DNA of 64,000 nucleotides from an uncultured Roseibium sp. (GCF_963669205.1 NZ_OY769915.1:470001-534000), one strand, 5' to 3'; positions 1 through 8,327 are shown, numbered from the stretch's first letter. The notes: generated from the sequence alone by a model not told the origin. Made by a program: numbers and translations.

Positions 1-286
1 CGAAGACTGGCGCCCCGCCGACCATCGCTTCCACAAGGCGATCCACGCCGCGACCGGAAACCCGCTCTTCGAACAGATCATCGACCAGATCCTGAAGTGC
101 TTTCACGACATCTACGAAACGCCTTTCGGAAAGCCGCATCTGGGCCAGGATTCCATCCCGCTGCACAGGCCCCTGGCCGACGCCGTCATTGCCGGGGACG
201 AGGACAAGGCGGTCGAGTTCACGGAGCAGATCATCGACATGGTGTGCGCTGAAACCCTGAAGATCGCCGAGGCATGCAATGACTGA
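1..286 (+). CDS. GntR-family regulator with FCD ligand domain, C-terminal part only
   Basis: The frame is open from base 2 to a TGA at 284-286, so the gene begins outside the window and its DNA-binding half is missing. The visible 94 residues contain the pattern D-H-x-x-F-H near residues 7-11 and a helical segment ending in LHRPLADAVIAGD, which is typical of the all-helical FCD effector domain in FadR/GntR regulators; the histidines there usually bind a metal. Its last 8 bases overlap the start of the following PLP enzyme gene (ATGACTGA), which implies translational coupling. It is therefore likely to regulate the lyase and ABC transporter genes downstream, but the ligand cannot be read from the sequence. 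Confidence 0.75.
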   Translation, partial: EDWRPADHRFHKAIHAATGNPLFEQIIDQILKCFHDIYETPFGKPHLGQDSIPLHRPLADAVIAGDEDKAVEFTEQIIDMVCAETLKIAEACND

Positions 287-1448
287 ACGGCGCCCTGGCG
301 ACTATTCGATCGAAACCCTGCTTGCGACCGTCGCCGAAGGTGCGGGCGGTGCGGTGGTTCCGCCAATCGTACAGACGTCGCTGTTCACGTTCGACAGCTA
401 CAAGGCCTTCGAGGACCGGATGGCCGGACGCTCGGATGATCCGCTCTACAGCCGGGTCCAGAACCCGACGGTCGCCGCGTTCGAGGGCCTGATCGCCGCC
501 GCCGAGGAAGGCGAGGCGGCCGTCGGTTTCGCATCCGGGATGGCGGCGATTTCCTCCACCGTGCTGGCGCTGGTCAAACCGGGTGACCGCATTGCCTGCG
601 TCGAACATGTCTATCCGGATGCCTACAGGTTCTTTGAGCGCCTGCTCAGGCCCTTCGGGGTCGAGATTACCTATCATCCGGTCGCGGATTTCGAGACTGA
701 TCCGGACCTGCTGGACGGGGTCAGGCTCGCCTATCTCGAAAGCCCGAACACGGTCGTGTTTCAGGCAATGGATCTGCCAAGGGTTGCGGCCCACGCCCGG
801 CGGCACGGTGCGCTCACGGTGATTGACAATTCCTGGGCGACCCCTGTCTTTCAGCGTCCGCTGACGCTTGGCATCGATATCGTGCTTCACTCCGCGTCGA
901 AGTATCTGTCGGGCCATTCCGACACGGTGGCCGGGGTCGTCATTTCCAGCGCGGAACTGGTCGGGCGGATCCGTGATCTTTCGCTTTCGCTGCTCGGTGG
1001 CAAGCTCGCGCCGTTCGAGGCTTTCCTGCTGACCCGAGGCCTCAGGACCCTTGGCGCCCGCATGCGGCAGCATCAGTCCGCGGCGGACCGGTTTGTCGAC
1101 AATCTCTCCGGGCATCCATTGGTCAGGACGGTGCTGTCACCGGGTCCCAATCAGGTGCCGGGGCTGACCGGCCGCTCAGGTCTGCTGTCGGTGGAGCTCG
1201 ACGACAGTGTCAGCATCCCGGACTTCGCCGACGCCTTGAAGCTGTTCCGGCTCGGGGTGAGCTGGGGCGGATTCGAGAGCCTGCTCCTGCCGACCCAGAT
1301 CGCACTCAACCAATCCGGGGAAGAGAACTCGCTGCAGCGGTTCGGCGTTTCAGGCCGGATCGTCCGTCTGAGTCTCGGACTGGAAGATCCCATCGACCTT
1401 TGGGCTGACTTTGATGCGGCTCTCAATCTAAGCGCCAACCGTAAATAA
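279..1448 (+). CDS. metC: Cystathionine beta-lyase-like PLP enzyme (Cys/Met metabolism family)
   Basis: This 389-residue protein has the normal length for the Cys/Met metabolism PLP enzymes, which cleave or form C-S bonds in sulfur amino acids. The PLP lysine is in the motif SASKYLSGHSD, about residue 208, preceded by the cofactor-binding stretch TVIDNSWATPVFQ. Near the N-terminus PPIVQTSLFTFDS and the tyrosine/arginine pair YSRVQNPTV are family hallmarks. Cystathionine beta-lyase (cystathionine to homocysteine, pyruvate and ammonia) is the closest call, but cystathionine gamma-synthase-like and other C-S lyases share these motifs. The start overlaps the end of the GntR gene by 8 bases. Its position just before an ABC importer suggests the two are co-regulated, so the true substrate may be an imported compound rather than cystathionine. 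Confidence 0.72.
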   Translation: MTERRPGDYSIETLLATVAEGAGGAVVPPIVQTSLFTFDSYKAFEDRMAGRSDDPLYSRVQNPTVAAFEGLIAAAEEGEAAVGFASGMAAISSTVLALVKPGDRIACVEHVYPDAYRFFERLLRPFGVEITYHPVADFETDPDLLDGVRLAYLESPNTVVFQAMDLPRVAAHARRHGALTVIDNSWATPVFQRPLTLGIDIVLHSASKYLSGHSDTVAGVVISSAELVGRIRDLSLSLLGGKLAPFEAFLLTRGLRTLGARMRQHQSAADRFVDNLSGHPLVRTVLSPGPNQVPGLTGRSGLLSVELDDSVSIPDFADALKLFRLGVSWGGFESLLLPTQIALNQSGEENSLQRFGVSGRIVRLSLGLEDPIDLWADFDAALNLSANRK

Positions 1449-1485
1449 GGCGTGCCAACCAACTGAACTCAAAAGAGGTGGAGAT

Positions 1486-2742
1486 ATGAAAAGATTGTTC
1501 AGCGCCCTCAGTGCGTTAGCTGTTCTGGCGGCAACGTCGGCGCAAGCGGAAACATTGAAGCTGGTGGAAGTGATCACCAGCCCGGAACGTACCGAAGTCC
1601 TGCAGGGACTGGTCGATGAATTCGAGGCGGCAAACCCCGGTACGGAAGTCGAAATCGTGTCGCTGCCCTGGGGCCAGGCTTTCGAGAAGTTCGCGACCAT
1701 GGTTGCCGGTGGCGACATTCCTGATGTCGTTGAGATGCCGGATCGCTGGGCCGGCATCTACAAGGACAGGCTGGTCAATCTGAACGACAGGATTGCCGGT
1801 TGGGAGCACGGCAAGACACTGACAGGCAAAACCATCGACATGGGCCGGCAGACCGACGGCAAAACGGTGCGGATGATCCCCTACGGCTTCTATCTGCGCG
1901 CCCTTTTCTACAACAAGAAGCTGCTTGAGGAAGCGGGTGTGGCGGGGCCGCCGAAGACCATGGAAGAGTTCATGGCGGCGTCCAAGGCAGTCTCCGAGCT
2001 CGACGGAAAATACGGCTATTGCCTGCGCGGTGGCCCGGGTGGTCTGAACGGCTGGATCATGATGGCGGCGACCATGAACGGCGACAACACCTTCTTCGAC
2101 GAGGAAGGCAAGAGCACGCTCAACCAGCCGGGGTCGGTCGAGGGTATCCAGTTCCTGATCGACCTCTACCAGAATGGCTACGCGCCGAAGGATGCGGTGA
2201 GCTGGGGCTTCAACGAGATCGTGGCGGGCTTCTATTCCGGCACCTGTGCGTTCCTCGATCAGGATCCCGACGCGCTGATCGCCGTGGCCGAGCGCATGGA
2301 TGCGGAAGACTTCGCGGTCGTTCCGATGCCCGTCGGTCCCGGCGGCAAGGCCTTCCCGACCATCGGCTTTGCCGGATGGGCGATGTTCGACACCACAAGC
2401 GATGAAGATCTTTCCTGGAAACTGATCGCGCACCTGTCCGATCCGGAAGCCAACAAGACCTGGGCGAAGCGTGTCGGCGTCATTCCGATCCACGAGGGTG
2501 CGGAACAGGACCCGCACTTCAAGACGGAGCAGTTCGCCGGCTGGTTCGAAACGCTCAATGGCGCGCAGTACATTCCGACTGTCATGCCGACCTACCTGGA
2601 ACAGTTCGGCTATTTTGCGGACTCCATCGCGCTGGAAACCAGCCAGGAGGCCCTGCTTGGCCAGCTCAGCGCACAGGAGGTTGCCGATCAGTGGGCTGAA
2701 TTCCTGACGGAGGAATACGGCCGCTGGAAAGCAGCTCAATGA
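1486..2742 (+). CDS. Extracellular sugar-type solute-binding protein of an ABC importer
   Basis: The 418-residue product starts with a Sec signal peptide (KR, then a hydrophobic stretch and AQA at residues 19-21), so the mature protein is periplasmic. The rest has the layout of family 1 solute-binding proteins: VDEFEAANPGTEVEIV near the N-terminus, GGDIPDVVEMPDRW, and IPYGFYLRALFYNKKLLEEAG around residues 127-147. These proteins catch sugars or polyols and deliver them to MalF/MalG-type permeases. A strong ribosome binding site (GAGGTGGAG) precedes the ATG. The stop overlaps the next gene's start as ATGA, and two permeases and an ATPase follow, completing the importer. The ligand is unknown. 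Confidence 0.9.
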   Translation: MKRLFSALSALAVLAATSAQAETLKLVEVITSPERTEVLQGLVDEFEAANPGTEVEIVSLPWGQAFEKFATMVAGGDIPDVVEMPDRWAGIYKDRLVNLNDRIAGWEHGKTLTGKTIDMGRQTDGKTVRMIPYGFYLRALFYNKKLLEEAGVAGPPKTMEEFMAASKAVSELDGKYGYCLRGGPGGLNGWIMMAATMNGDNTFFDEEGKSTLNQPGSVEGIQFLIDLYQNGYAPKDAVSWGFNEIVAGFYSGTCAFLDQDPDALIAVAERMDAEDFAVVPMPVGPGGKAFPTIGFAGWAMFDTTSDEDLSWKLIAHLSDPEANKTWAKRVGVIPIHEGAEQDPHFKTEQFAGWFETLNGAQYIPTVMPTYLEQFGYFADSIALETSQEALLGQLSAQEVADQWAEFLTEEYGRWKAAQ

Positions 2743-3668
2743 CAGCTCAGACTGACAACGCGCCCGGGAAGGACCGGGCGCGCGGTTCCTTTTACCTCCG
2801 CTACATGGTGGAGCCCTATCTCTATCTGTCGCCGGCGGTCATCGTGATTGCACTCGTGATGCTGGTTCCGCTGGTCATCGGCATCTCCTACGCCTTTCAG
2901 GCGGTCAACCTGCTCCGGCCGTTTCAGACCGGTTGGGTGGGGTTCGAGAATTTCCAGGCGCTGTGGAGCGACAGGAAGTTCTGGCTCGCCCTGACGAACA
3001 CATTCTGGTGGACGCTCGGGTCGATCACCTTCCAGTTCTTCCTGGGGCTCGGGCTGGCGCTCTTGCTGAACACCCGGTTCCACGGCAAGCGGCTAGTCCA
3101 GGCCCTTGTGTTCCTGCCTTGGGCCGTGCCGACATTCCTGTCCGCCCTGACCTGGGCGTGGCTGTTCAACCCGACGATCGGTCCCCTACCGCACTGGCTG
3201 GCAGCGCTCGGCATCCTGTCTGAACCCTACAACATTCTCGGCGACCCCAATCTGGCCATGTGGGGACCGATTACCGCCAATGTCTGGTTCGGCATTCCGT
3301 TCTTTGCCATAACGCTCCTGGCGGCGCTGCAGTCGATACCCGGCGAACTTTACGAAGCGGCCGAGATCGATGGTGCGTCTTCCTGGCAGATGTTCACCAA
3401 GATCACACTGCCGTTTCTTGCGCCGATGATCGCCATCACCGTGATGCTGCGCACGATCTGGATCGCGAATTTCGCGGATCTGATTTTCGTCATGACGGGC
3501 GGCGGCCCCGCCAACTCGACGCAGATCCTGTCCACCTACATCTTCACGACCGCGTTCAGGAAACTCGATTTCGGCTATGCCTCCGCGATTGCCGTTGCGC
3601 TGCTCGGTCTGCTCCTGATCTACGCGGCCGTCCTGCTCGTTCTGCGCCGCAAGCTCGTCAAGATATGA
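2739..3668 (+). CDS. ABC sugar transporter permease, MalF/UgpA type
   Basis: This 309-residue integral membrane protein has a short cytoplasmic N-terminus and about six hydrophobic segments, the first being YLYLSPAVIVIALVMLVPLV. Near residues 205-230 it carries the EAA loop (EAAEIDGASSWQMFTKITLP) that docks on the ATPase. Family members form a heterodimer with a MalG-type permease. Translation is coupled to the binding-protein gene by an ATGA overlap, and the second permease starts within a few bases of its stop. Confidence 0.9.
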   Translation: MTAQTDNAPGKDRARGSFYLRYMVEPYLYLSPAVIVIALVMLVPLVIGISYAFQAVNLLRPFQTGWVGFENFQALWSDRKFWLALTNTFWWTLGSITFQFFLGLGLALLLNTRFHGKRLVQALVFLPWAVPTFLSALTWAWLFNPTIGPLPHWLAALGILSEPYNILGDPNLAMWGPITANVWFGIPFFAITLLAALQSIPGELYEAAEIDGASSWQMFTKITLPFLAPMIAITVMLRTIWIANFADLIFVMTGGGPANSTQILSTYIFTTAFRKLDFGYASAIAVALLGLLLIYAAVLLVLRRKLVKI

Positions 3669-3676
3669 GGGTCACC

Positions 3677-4519
3677 ATGACTGCCCTGCGTCAGACGCCG
3701 CCCTGGGCGGTTGCCGGAAAATACCTTGCCCTCGCGGGGTATGTCGCCTTTGCGCTGTTTCCGCTCTACTGGCTTGCCAAGATCGCGGTGACGCCGGACA
3801 AGCTGATCTTCAGCGAAGGCACGGCACTGGTCCCGAGCCGGTTCACGTTTGAAAATTTCCAGACGGTTCTCTTGCAGACGGATTTCGTCGCCTATTTTCG
3901 CAACAGCCTGATCGTGTCGCTGGGAACCGCCGCGATCACGACGATGATCGCGGCCGCCGCGGGCTACGCCTTTTCCAGGTTCGACTTCCGCGGCAAGCGG
4001 CTGATCATCGCGCTCATGCTGATCACGCAGATGTTTCCCCTGCTGATGATCATCGCCCCGATCTACAAGATCGTCGCAACGCTCGGCCTGCTCAATTCCC
4101 TGACCAGCCTGATCATCGTCTACACAGCATTCAATATCCCGTTCGCCACTTTCCTGATGCAGTCCTTCTTTGACGGCATTCCGAAGGATCTGGAAGAGGC
4201 GGGCATGATCGACGGCTGCACGCGGTTCGAAGCCTTGCGCAAGATCGTGCTGCCGCTGACGCTGCCCGGGCTGGGGGCGACCCTCGGCTTCATCTTTACC
4301 GCGGCGTGGAGCGAACTCCTGTTCGCCCTGATGCTGATCAATTCCAACGACGCAATGACATTCCCCGTGGGGCTCTTGACCTTCGTGTCCAAGTTCTCCG
4401 TGGACTGGGGGCAGATGATGGCGGCGGGTGTGCTCGCGCTGGTGCCGTCCTGTCTCTTCTTCATCTTTATTCAGCGGTACCTGGTCCAGGGCCTGACAAC
4501 CGGAGCCGTGAAGGGCTGA
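3677..4519 (+). CDS. ABC sugar transporter permease, MalG/UgpE type
   Basis: The 280-residue product has about six membrane spans and the EAA loop EEAGMIDGCTRFEALRKIVLP, which identifies it as the second permease of the importer. I chose the ATG at 3677 because a GAGG sits six bases before it. An in-frame ATG at 3665 that overlaps the upstream stop as ATGA would add four residues and is also possible. A much longer upstream extension in this frame lies entirely inside the previous permease and is not credible. It would pair with the MalF-type subunit and the ATPase encoded 18 bases downstream. Confidence 0.88.
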   Translation: MTALRQTPPWAVAGKYLALAGYVAFALFPLYWLAKIAVTPDKLIFSEGTALVPSRFTFENFQTVLLQTDFVAYFRNSLIVSLGTAAITTMIAAAAGYAFSRFDFRGKRLIIALMLITQMFPLLMIIAPIYKIVATLGLLNSLTSLIIVYTAFNIPFATFLMQSFFDGIPKDLEEAGMIDGCTRFEALRKIVLPLTLPGLGATLGFIFTAAWSELLFALMLINSNDAMTFPVGLLTFVSKFSVDWGQMMAAGVLALVPSCLFFIFIQRYLVQGLTTGAVKG

Positions 4520-4537
4520 GGCCCCAGGAAGGACGAT

Positions 4538-5599
4538 ATGGCACGCATCGAGTTGAACAATATCGCCAAGTCCTACGGGGCCGTTGATGTTCTCAGGGAT
4601 GTCAACCTGACGATCGACGACGGGGAATTCATTGTTCTGGTCGGACCGTCCGGCTGCGGCAAGTCGACCCTGCTGCGCATGATAGCGGGGCTGGAACCGA
4701 TCACCGGCGGGGAATTTCAGGTCGACGGCCGGCGCATGAACGACGTGCCTCCGCGCGACCGCGACATGGCGATGGTGTTCCAGTCCTATGCGCTTTATCC
4801 GCATATGGATGTTGCGCGCAACATGGGCTTTTCGCTCGAGATCCGGAAAGCGCAGAAGGAGGAACGCAGCCGGAAGATCGCCGATGCGGCAAAGACGCTC
4901 GGCCTGACCTCCCTGACCGAACGCCTTCCCCGGGCGCTGTCTGGCGGCCAGCGCCAGCGGGTCGCGATGGGACGGGCGATCGTTCGCGACCCGAGCGCCT
5001 TCCTGTTCGATGAACCGCTCTCCAACCTCGACGCGGCCTTGCGCGTGGAAATGCGCCTGGAAATCGCGCGTCTCCACCAGCGGCTGAATGCGACCATGAT
5101 CTATGTCACCCACGACCAGGTCGAAGCCCTGACGCTGGCGGACCGGATCGTTGTGCTCAATGCCGGCGATATCCAGCAGGTGGGAACGCCGCTGGATCTC
5201 TATGAGCGGCCGAGGAACAGGTTCGTGGCACAGTTCATCGGCTCGCCGACAATGAACATTCTGAGTGTCGGCCAGGCGGAAAACGGTGTGACGCTGAAGG
5301 ACGGAACCGTTCTTCAGATCGGGTCCGGGAAGACACGGGGCCTGGCACGTGAACTCGGCGTGCGGCCGGAGCATATGGACGTGGTCGCCGACGGCGCCGC
5401 CCACCTGAAAGGTGTTGCCGAACTTGTCGAGTATCTGGGATCGGACACCAACATCCACGTCAGTGTGCCCGGTGTCGGTCCGGTTCTTGTGCGCCGGCAC
5501 GGGCATTTCCCATTAAAGGCCGGAGAGGCCGTCAACATCGCGCTCGACCTGGAAAAGGCACACCTCTTCGGGGCCGACGGGATGCGCGTGCACACGTGA
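4538..5599 (+). CDS. ugpC: ABC transporter ATPase, MalK/UgpC/MsmK type
   Basis: This 353-residue ATPase powers the sugar-type importer. Walker A is GPSGCGKST at residues 36-44, the Q-loop is VFQSYALYPHM, the signature is LSGGQRQRVAMGRAIVRDP and Walker B is AFLFDEPLSNLDA, followed by the switch histidine in YVTHDQ. After about residue 235 there is a TOBE/MOP-like regulatory domain, normal for the CUT1 carbohydrate subfamily. A GGAAGGA ribosome binding site precedes the ATG. The symbol ugpC is the usual family label; the substrate need not be glycerol 3-phosphate. It is the last gene of the operon, and the next gene lies on the opposite strand. Confidence 0.9.
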   Translation: MARIELNNIAKSYGAVDVLRDVNLTIDDGEFIVLVGPSGCGKSTLLRMIAGLEPITGGEFQVDGRRMNDVPPRDRDMAMVFQSYALYPHMDVARNMGFSLEIRKAQKEERSRKIADAAKTLGLTSLTERLPRALSGGQRQRVAMGRAIVRDPSAFLFDEPLSNLDAALRVEMRLEIARLHQRLNATMIYVTHDQVEALTLADRIVVLNAGDIQQVGTPLDLYERPRNRFVAQFIGSPTMNILSVGQAENGVTLKDGTVLQIGSGKTRGLARELGVRPEHMDVVADGAAHLKGVAELVEYLGSDTNIHVSVPGVGPVLVRRHGHFPLKAGEAVNIALDLEKAHLFGADGMRVHT

Positions 5600-5726
5600 A
5601 TACCGGGAAACCGGCACAGGAAAGGGGCGTCCCCGTTTGGTGGATTGCCGCCTTGCCGGCGTCTTGCTTCGGGCGGGTCGAACCTTGGCCAGGCGGAAGA
5701 CCCTGATCATGGCTTGATCGCCACCG

Positions 5727-6191
5727 TCAAACCGCGTTCGCGAAGTCCTTGAAGCGGCTCTGAATGATGTCGGTCCAGCCGGTCAGATAGTTCCCTCTGA
5801 TCTCGGTTGCCTTGTCGCCTCGTGCCTCCCAGCCACTGTGAACCAGCGTGACGATCGTCTTGCCGTCGTCTGCAAGCTCGAACGCGACAGAAACCGTCGT
5901 TGCTTCACTTTCCGGCGAACCGGGATGCCAGCTGAAAGCGACCTGCTTGCCTTCCTGATAGTCCAGGATGGTGCCCCAGATCCTGTGCACTCCGTTCGTC
6001 GAAACTTCGAAGATCTTTCCGCCCTCATGTCGCTCGATCACAACACTCTCCGGCGCGGGCTCGCCAAGATACGGGCTGACCGAATGCGTCTCCAAAGGCC
6101 ACCAGTGCGAGACCCTGGACATGAACGCATCGAAGGTTTCGCTCGGGCTTCTGTTTATTCTGGTCACGATCTTGACCGGATCGAGAGACAT
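5727..6191 (-). CDS. SRPBCC (AHSA1-like) ligand-binding domain protein
   Basis: The 154-residue product is a single START/AHSA1-type domain: IVTRINRSPSETFDAFM at the start, HWWPLETHSVSPYLGE, then the beta-rich RIWGTILDYQEGKQVAFSWHPG and a C-terminal helix GNYLTGWTDIIQSRFKDF. Such domains form a hydrophobic cavity. They are very often encoded directly after an ArsR-type regulator, as here, but their ligands are mostly unknown. The ATG at 6191 is preferred because AGGAG, overlapping the stop codon of the upstream ArsR gene, sits just before it; the longer open frame upstream only mirrors the ArsR gene. The two genes are thus translationally linked. Confidence 0.85.
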   Translation of the reverse strand: MSLDPVKIVTRINRSPSETFDAFMSRVSHWWPLETHSVSPYLGEPAPESVVIERHEGGKIFEVSTNGVHRIWGTILDYQEGKQVAFSWHPGSPESEATTVSVAFELADDGKTIVTLVHSGWEARGDKATEIRGNYLTGWTDIIQSRFKDFANAV

Positions 6192-6195
6192 CGGA

Positions 6196-6489
6196 CTACT
6201 CCTCCTGTTCGTCAATTGAAGCCAGCAGATTTGACCAGTGCGCAGTCCAGAACGCGCGCATTTCGTCCAGCTTGTTCTTGTTGATGCAGTAGATGTTCCG
6301 GGTTCCTTCCGCGCGCGCGTGGACAAGGCCCGTGTCCTTCAGGACCTTGAGATGCTGCGACATGACGGGTTGCGAAACGTCAATTTTCGACGTCAGTTCG
6401 CTTACCGACATCGGCTGCCGCGCCAGCTCATCGATCACGTTCTGGCGGATGGGGTTCGAGAGAGATTTGAGTTCATCTTCATAAGGCAT
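6196..6489 (-). CDS. ArsR-family winged-helix transcriptional regulator
   Basis: This 97-residue protein is a compact ArsR-type winged helix: ELKSLSNPIRQNVIDELARQPMSVSELTSKIDVSQPVMSQHLKVLKDTGLVHARAEGTRNIYCIN. The recognition helix is at SQPVMSQHLKVL. The usual metal-binding ELCVC motif is absent, so it is probably not a metal sensor but one of the ArsR regulators paired with an SRPBCC protein. The start at 6489 (MPYEDELKSL) matches the family; an upstream extension would place odd hydrophobic residues in front. An inverted repeat 9 bases upstream may be its own operator. Confidence 0.85.
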   Translation of the reverse strand: MPYEDELKSLSNPIRQNVIDELARQPMSVSELTSKIDVSQPVMSQHLKVLKDTGLVHARAEGTRNIYCINKNKLDEMRAFWTAHWSNLLASIDEQEE

Positions 6490-6497
6490 TTCTAATG

Positions 6498-6513
6498 ATA
6501 AGATGATCCTTAT
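6498..6513. promoter_or_regulatory. Inverted repeat upstream of the ArsR gene, possible operator
   Basis: ATAAG and CTTAT face each other across six bases (6498-6502 and 6509-6513), and the symmetry continues imperfectly outward for about four more bases on each side. It lies immediately upstream of the ArsR start codon, where autorepressing ArsR proteins usually bind. This is inference from position and symmetry only. Confidence 0.4.
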
Positions 6514-6706
6514 GAATGAGGCAAGCCAATTTCCCGCCGGCCATCTCACGATTACAAAGCGGGCCCTTGGGCCACGCGCAGCACTACGCGCCTAGGTCTC
6601 GAAGTCCAGTTTGGCGCCTTTCCGGAAAAAACGATTTCGTGCTGGCGAACCGGATGGGCGGGTCTTCAGGACGGGAACTGCTGCTGTCTCGCCTCAAGAG
6701 CAATTG

Positions 6707-6722
6707 CGTGACCGCTGTCACA
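6707..6722. promoter_or_regulatory. CRP-like palindrome upstream of the small acidic gene
   Basis: The sequence reads CGTGA, six bases (CCGCTG), then TCACA, which matches the CRP/FNR-class half-sites TGTGA-N6-TCACA at nine of ten positions. A looser outer symmetry (TTGC on one side, GCAA on the other) extends it. It is about 70 bp before the start codon at 6795, a plausible activator position. Such short motifs also occur by chance. Confidence 0.35.
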
Positions 6723-6794
6723 GCAACGGGAAAGCCCGCTGATTACAATCTGCCCCATAGAGACAAACCCATATTTTATTGAAGGAATTTGGAC

Positions 6795-7061
6795 ATGGGC
6801 AAGGTTCGCATGGAAATGATTTCGATGATGAAATACGTCGACAATGCAAACTCCACAGAAGAGGACACCTTTCAGTTCGTGTCCGGTCCCGAAGATGACA
6901 GGGAGCCGTCCGGTGCGTCGGATGACCCGATTCCCACGGAAACGATCTCGTTGAACTACGAGGAAATCAAGGTCACCTACGACGATGCCGCCGTTCTCGA
7001 CTTTGCCTTGACGGGCGATGGCGACTTTTCACCAAACGGCGCCGACGATTTCCTGTTCTGA
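6795..7061 (+). CDS. Small acidic protein with an Hcp-tail-like segment
   Basis: The frame encodes 88 residues from an ATG preceded by GAAGGA eight bases upstream. It is strongly acidic (many D/E, few K/R), has no signal peptide or membrane segment and ends in DDFLF. The segment ETISLNYEEIKVTY, about residues 50-63, resembles the last strand and conserved ending of type VI secretion tube proteins of the Hcp family; the rest of an Hcp (about 100 residues upstream) is missing. It could be a decayed or shortened Hcp-like gene, or an unrelated protein sharing a short beta-strand pattern. No other type VI genes are in the window. The gene is supported by its ribosome binding site and its isolation, and its function is unknown. 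Confidence 0.5.
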   Translation: MGKVRMEMISMMKYVDNANSTEEDTFQFVSGPEDDREPSGASDDPIPTETISLNYEEIKVTYDDAAVLDFALTGDGDFSPNGADDFLF

Positions 7062-7108
7062 CGGTAAATCGGGACAGCAAGTTTGTCACCGATTGCGGGC
7101 GCAGCATC

Positions 7109-7134
7109 CCGATCATCGCATCTGCGATGATCGG
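7109..7134. terminator. Perfect 12-bp hairpin between convergent genes
   Basis: CCGATCATCGCA and TGCGATGATCGG are exact inverted copies separated by two bases. The hairpin lies about 48 bp after the small acidic gene and before the end of the minus-strand ricin-like gene. No T-run follows on either strand, so it is a structural or terminator-like site rather than a classic intrinsic terminator. Confidence 0.4.
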
Positions 7135-7199
7135 CTGATCGCAAGCGAAATGGCGTCATATGAATCAGTGCCGGACACACTGACGTTCATCGAACGCTT

Positions 7200-7745
7200 C
7201 TACAGGTGAAACAGAGACCAGGTTTGGTAGGTCTTGTTGGCGTCGTCACAGGGCTGGAGGGACAAAGGGCGCATCACATGGACGGGAGAGCCGCCGCGCC
7301 CTTCCCGTTTTTCCGTACTGTTGACTGTTACGCATAGCTTCGGGTCGGCCTGGGTAACCAGCTGTCCATTGTCTTTCAGGGTGAATTTCTGTGCGTCCGT
7401 ACCGGCACATGAGCCGAGAATAACCGGCGCGCCGGCTTCGACGGATGGGACTGCCATACAGACATCGAAGTAGGGAATGCGGAACTCTCCCTTGACGATG
7501 AGCGCCTCGTCAAAGCCCTGGTCTTCGAGAATGCCGCCCGTGTAGTTATAGCAGGTGTGGGCCTGCAATCCCTTGTCCAGCGGCGCGTTCTTGCCCTGCC
7601 CGCCAGCTATGTCCAGACAGTATCCCCGTGCATCATCCAACCTGTCGGCAAGCTGGATTTCAACAAGGTTTTCAGCCGATTGGGCCGGCACGGCAATCAC
7701 TCCCAGGCCCAGGGCTGCAAGCGCAATCCTGAAAATGGATTTCAT
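7200..7745 (-). CDS. Secreted ricin-type beta-trefoil (RICIN/QxW-like) protein
   Basis: The 181-residue product has a clear Sec signal peptide (KSIFR, hydrophobic core, cleavage after AQS-A around residues 22-24). The mature part has the periodic pattern of beta-trefoil lectin-like domains: GYCLDIAGGQ, then ILGSCAGTDAQKFTLKDNGQL, DPKLCVTV and LQPCDDANKTYQTWSL, with QKF and QTW near the usual QxW positions and four or more cysteines for disulfides. Such domains typically bind carbohydrates; no catalytic domain is attached. The start at 7745 follows GGAG at good distance. It is divergent from a MarR regulator, with a palindrome in the shared intergenic region, so it is probably controlled by it. 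Confidence 0.65.
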   Translation of the reverse strand: MKSIFRIALAALGLGVIAVPAQSAENLVEIQLADRLDDARGYCLDIAGGQGKNAPLDKGLQAHTCYNYTGGILEDQGFDEALIVKGEFRIPYFDVCMAVPSVEAGAPVILGSCAGTDAQKFTLKDNGQLVTQADPKLCVTVNSTEKREGRGGSPVHVMRPLSLQPCDDANKTYQTWSLFHL

Positions 7746-7790
7746 GATGATACTCCTTCGAAAACTTGGAAGTGGCATTTACAGGTATCA

Positions 7791-7814
7791 AAACAGTTCT
7801 AATCCAAACTGTTT
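7791..7814. promoter_or_regulatory. Perfect palindrome between divergent ricin-like and MarR genes
   Basis: AAACAGTT (7791-7798) and AACTGTTT (7807-7814) are exact inverted repeats with an eight-base spacer. They sit in the 129-bp gap between two divergent start codons. MarR dimers bind palindromes of this size, so this is the likely MarR operator controlling both genes. Confidence 0.6.
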
Positions 7815-7874
7815 ACATCAGGACATTGCGGCTGTTAAGTGACATGATCAAAGTTTTTGCAGCACAGTCAGGCC

Positions 7875-8327
7875 ATGAAACGGATACCGGTAGACCTCCA
7901 CCCTGTTTTGCATTCAGCCACTTTGTTGGAAAAGCGGGTTGAAATGCTGCTGAGACCAACCGGAGTCCGTCACCGGCAGGCTCTGATTCTGGATGCCTTG
8001 TCCCGGATCGGGCCAAGCTCGCAGAGGCATCTGGCAAAACAGTTCGATGTTTCGGCTGGCAGCATGAGTTCCATGACAGAACGGTTGGTGGCGCTGGGCT
8101 TCATCACGCAAAGCACAAATCCCGAGAACCGCCGCAGTGATATTCTTGAACTGACACCGGACGGCCGGGCGGTTCTGCAAAAAGTGCGGATTGTGTGGCA
8201 AGAGGCGACCGCCCTGATTTCCTCCGCACTTGGCGACACTCGGGCCGAAACATTCACGGCACTTGCCACAAAGCTCAGGAACACTTTGGGCGGGTCGAAG
8301 CCGGAGAAAGAGCAGCGCGGGGCCTAG
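7875..8327 (+). CDS. MarR-family transcriptional regulator
   Basis: The 150-residue product has MarR architecture: N-terminal dimerisation helix (LHSATLLEKRVEMLLRPTGV), winged helix with RHLAKQFDVSAGSMSSMTERLVALGFITQ, the wing NPENRRSDILELTPDG and a C-terminal dimerisation helix. The NxxDRR-like wing motif reads NPENRRSD. The ATG at 7875 is chosen; a TTG at 7857 would add six residues. It is divergent from the secreted ricin-like gene. The ligand is unknown. Confidence 0.85.
   Translation: MKRIPVDLHPVLHSATLLEKRVEMLLRPTGVRHRQALILDALSRIGPSSQRHLAKQFDVSAGSMSSMTERLVALGFITQSTNPENRRSDILELTPDGRAVLQKVRIVWQEATALISSALGDTRAETFTALATKLRNTLGGSKPEKEQRGA

Noticed and set aside
3620..5506. Long minus-strand open frame across the permease and ATPase genes
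   Set aside because: It spans several genuine genes on the other strand and contains no domain.
6516..6782. 88-codon open frame upstream of the small acidic gene
   Set aside because: It overlaps the ArsR promoter region, lacks a ribosome binding site and shows no protein-like pattern.
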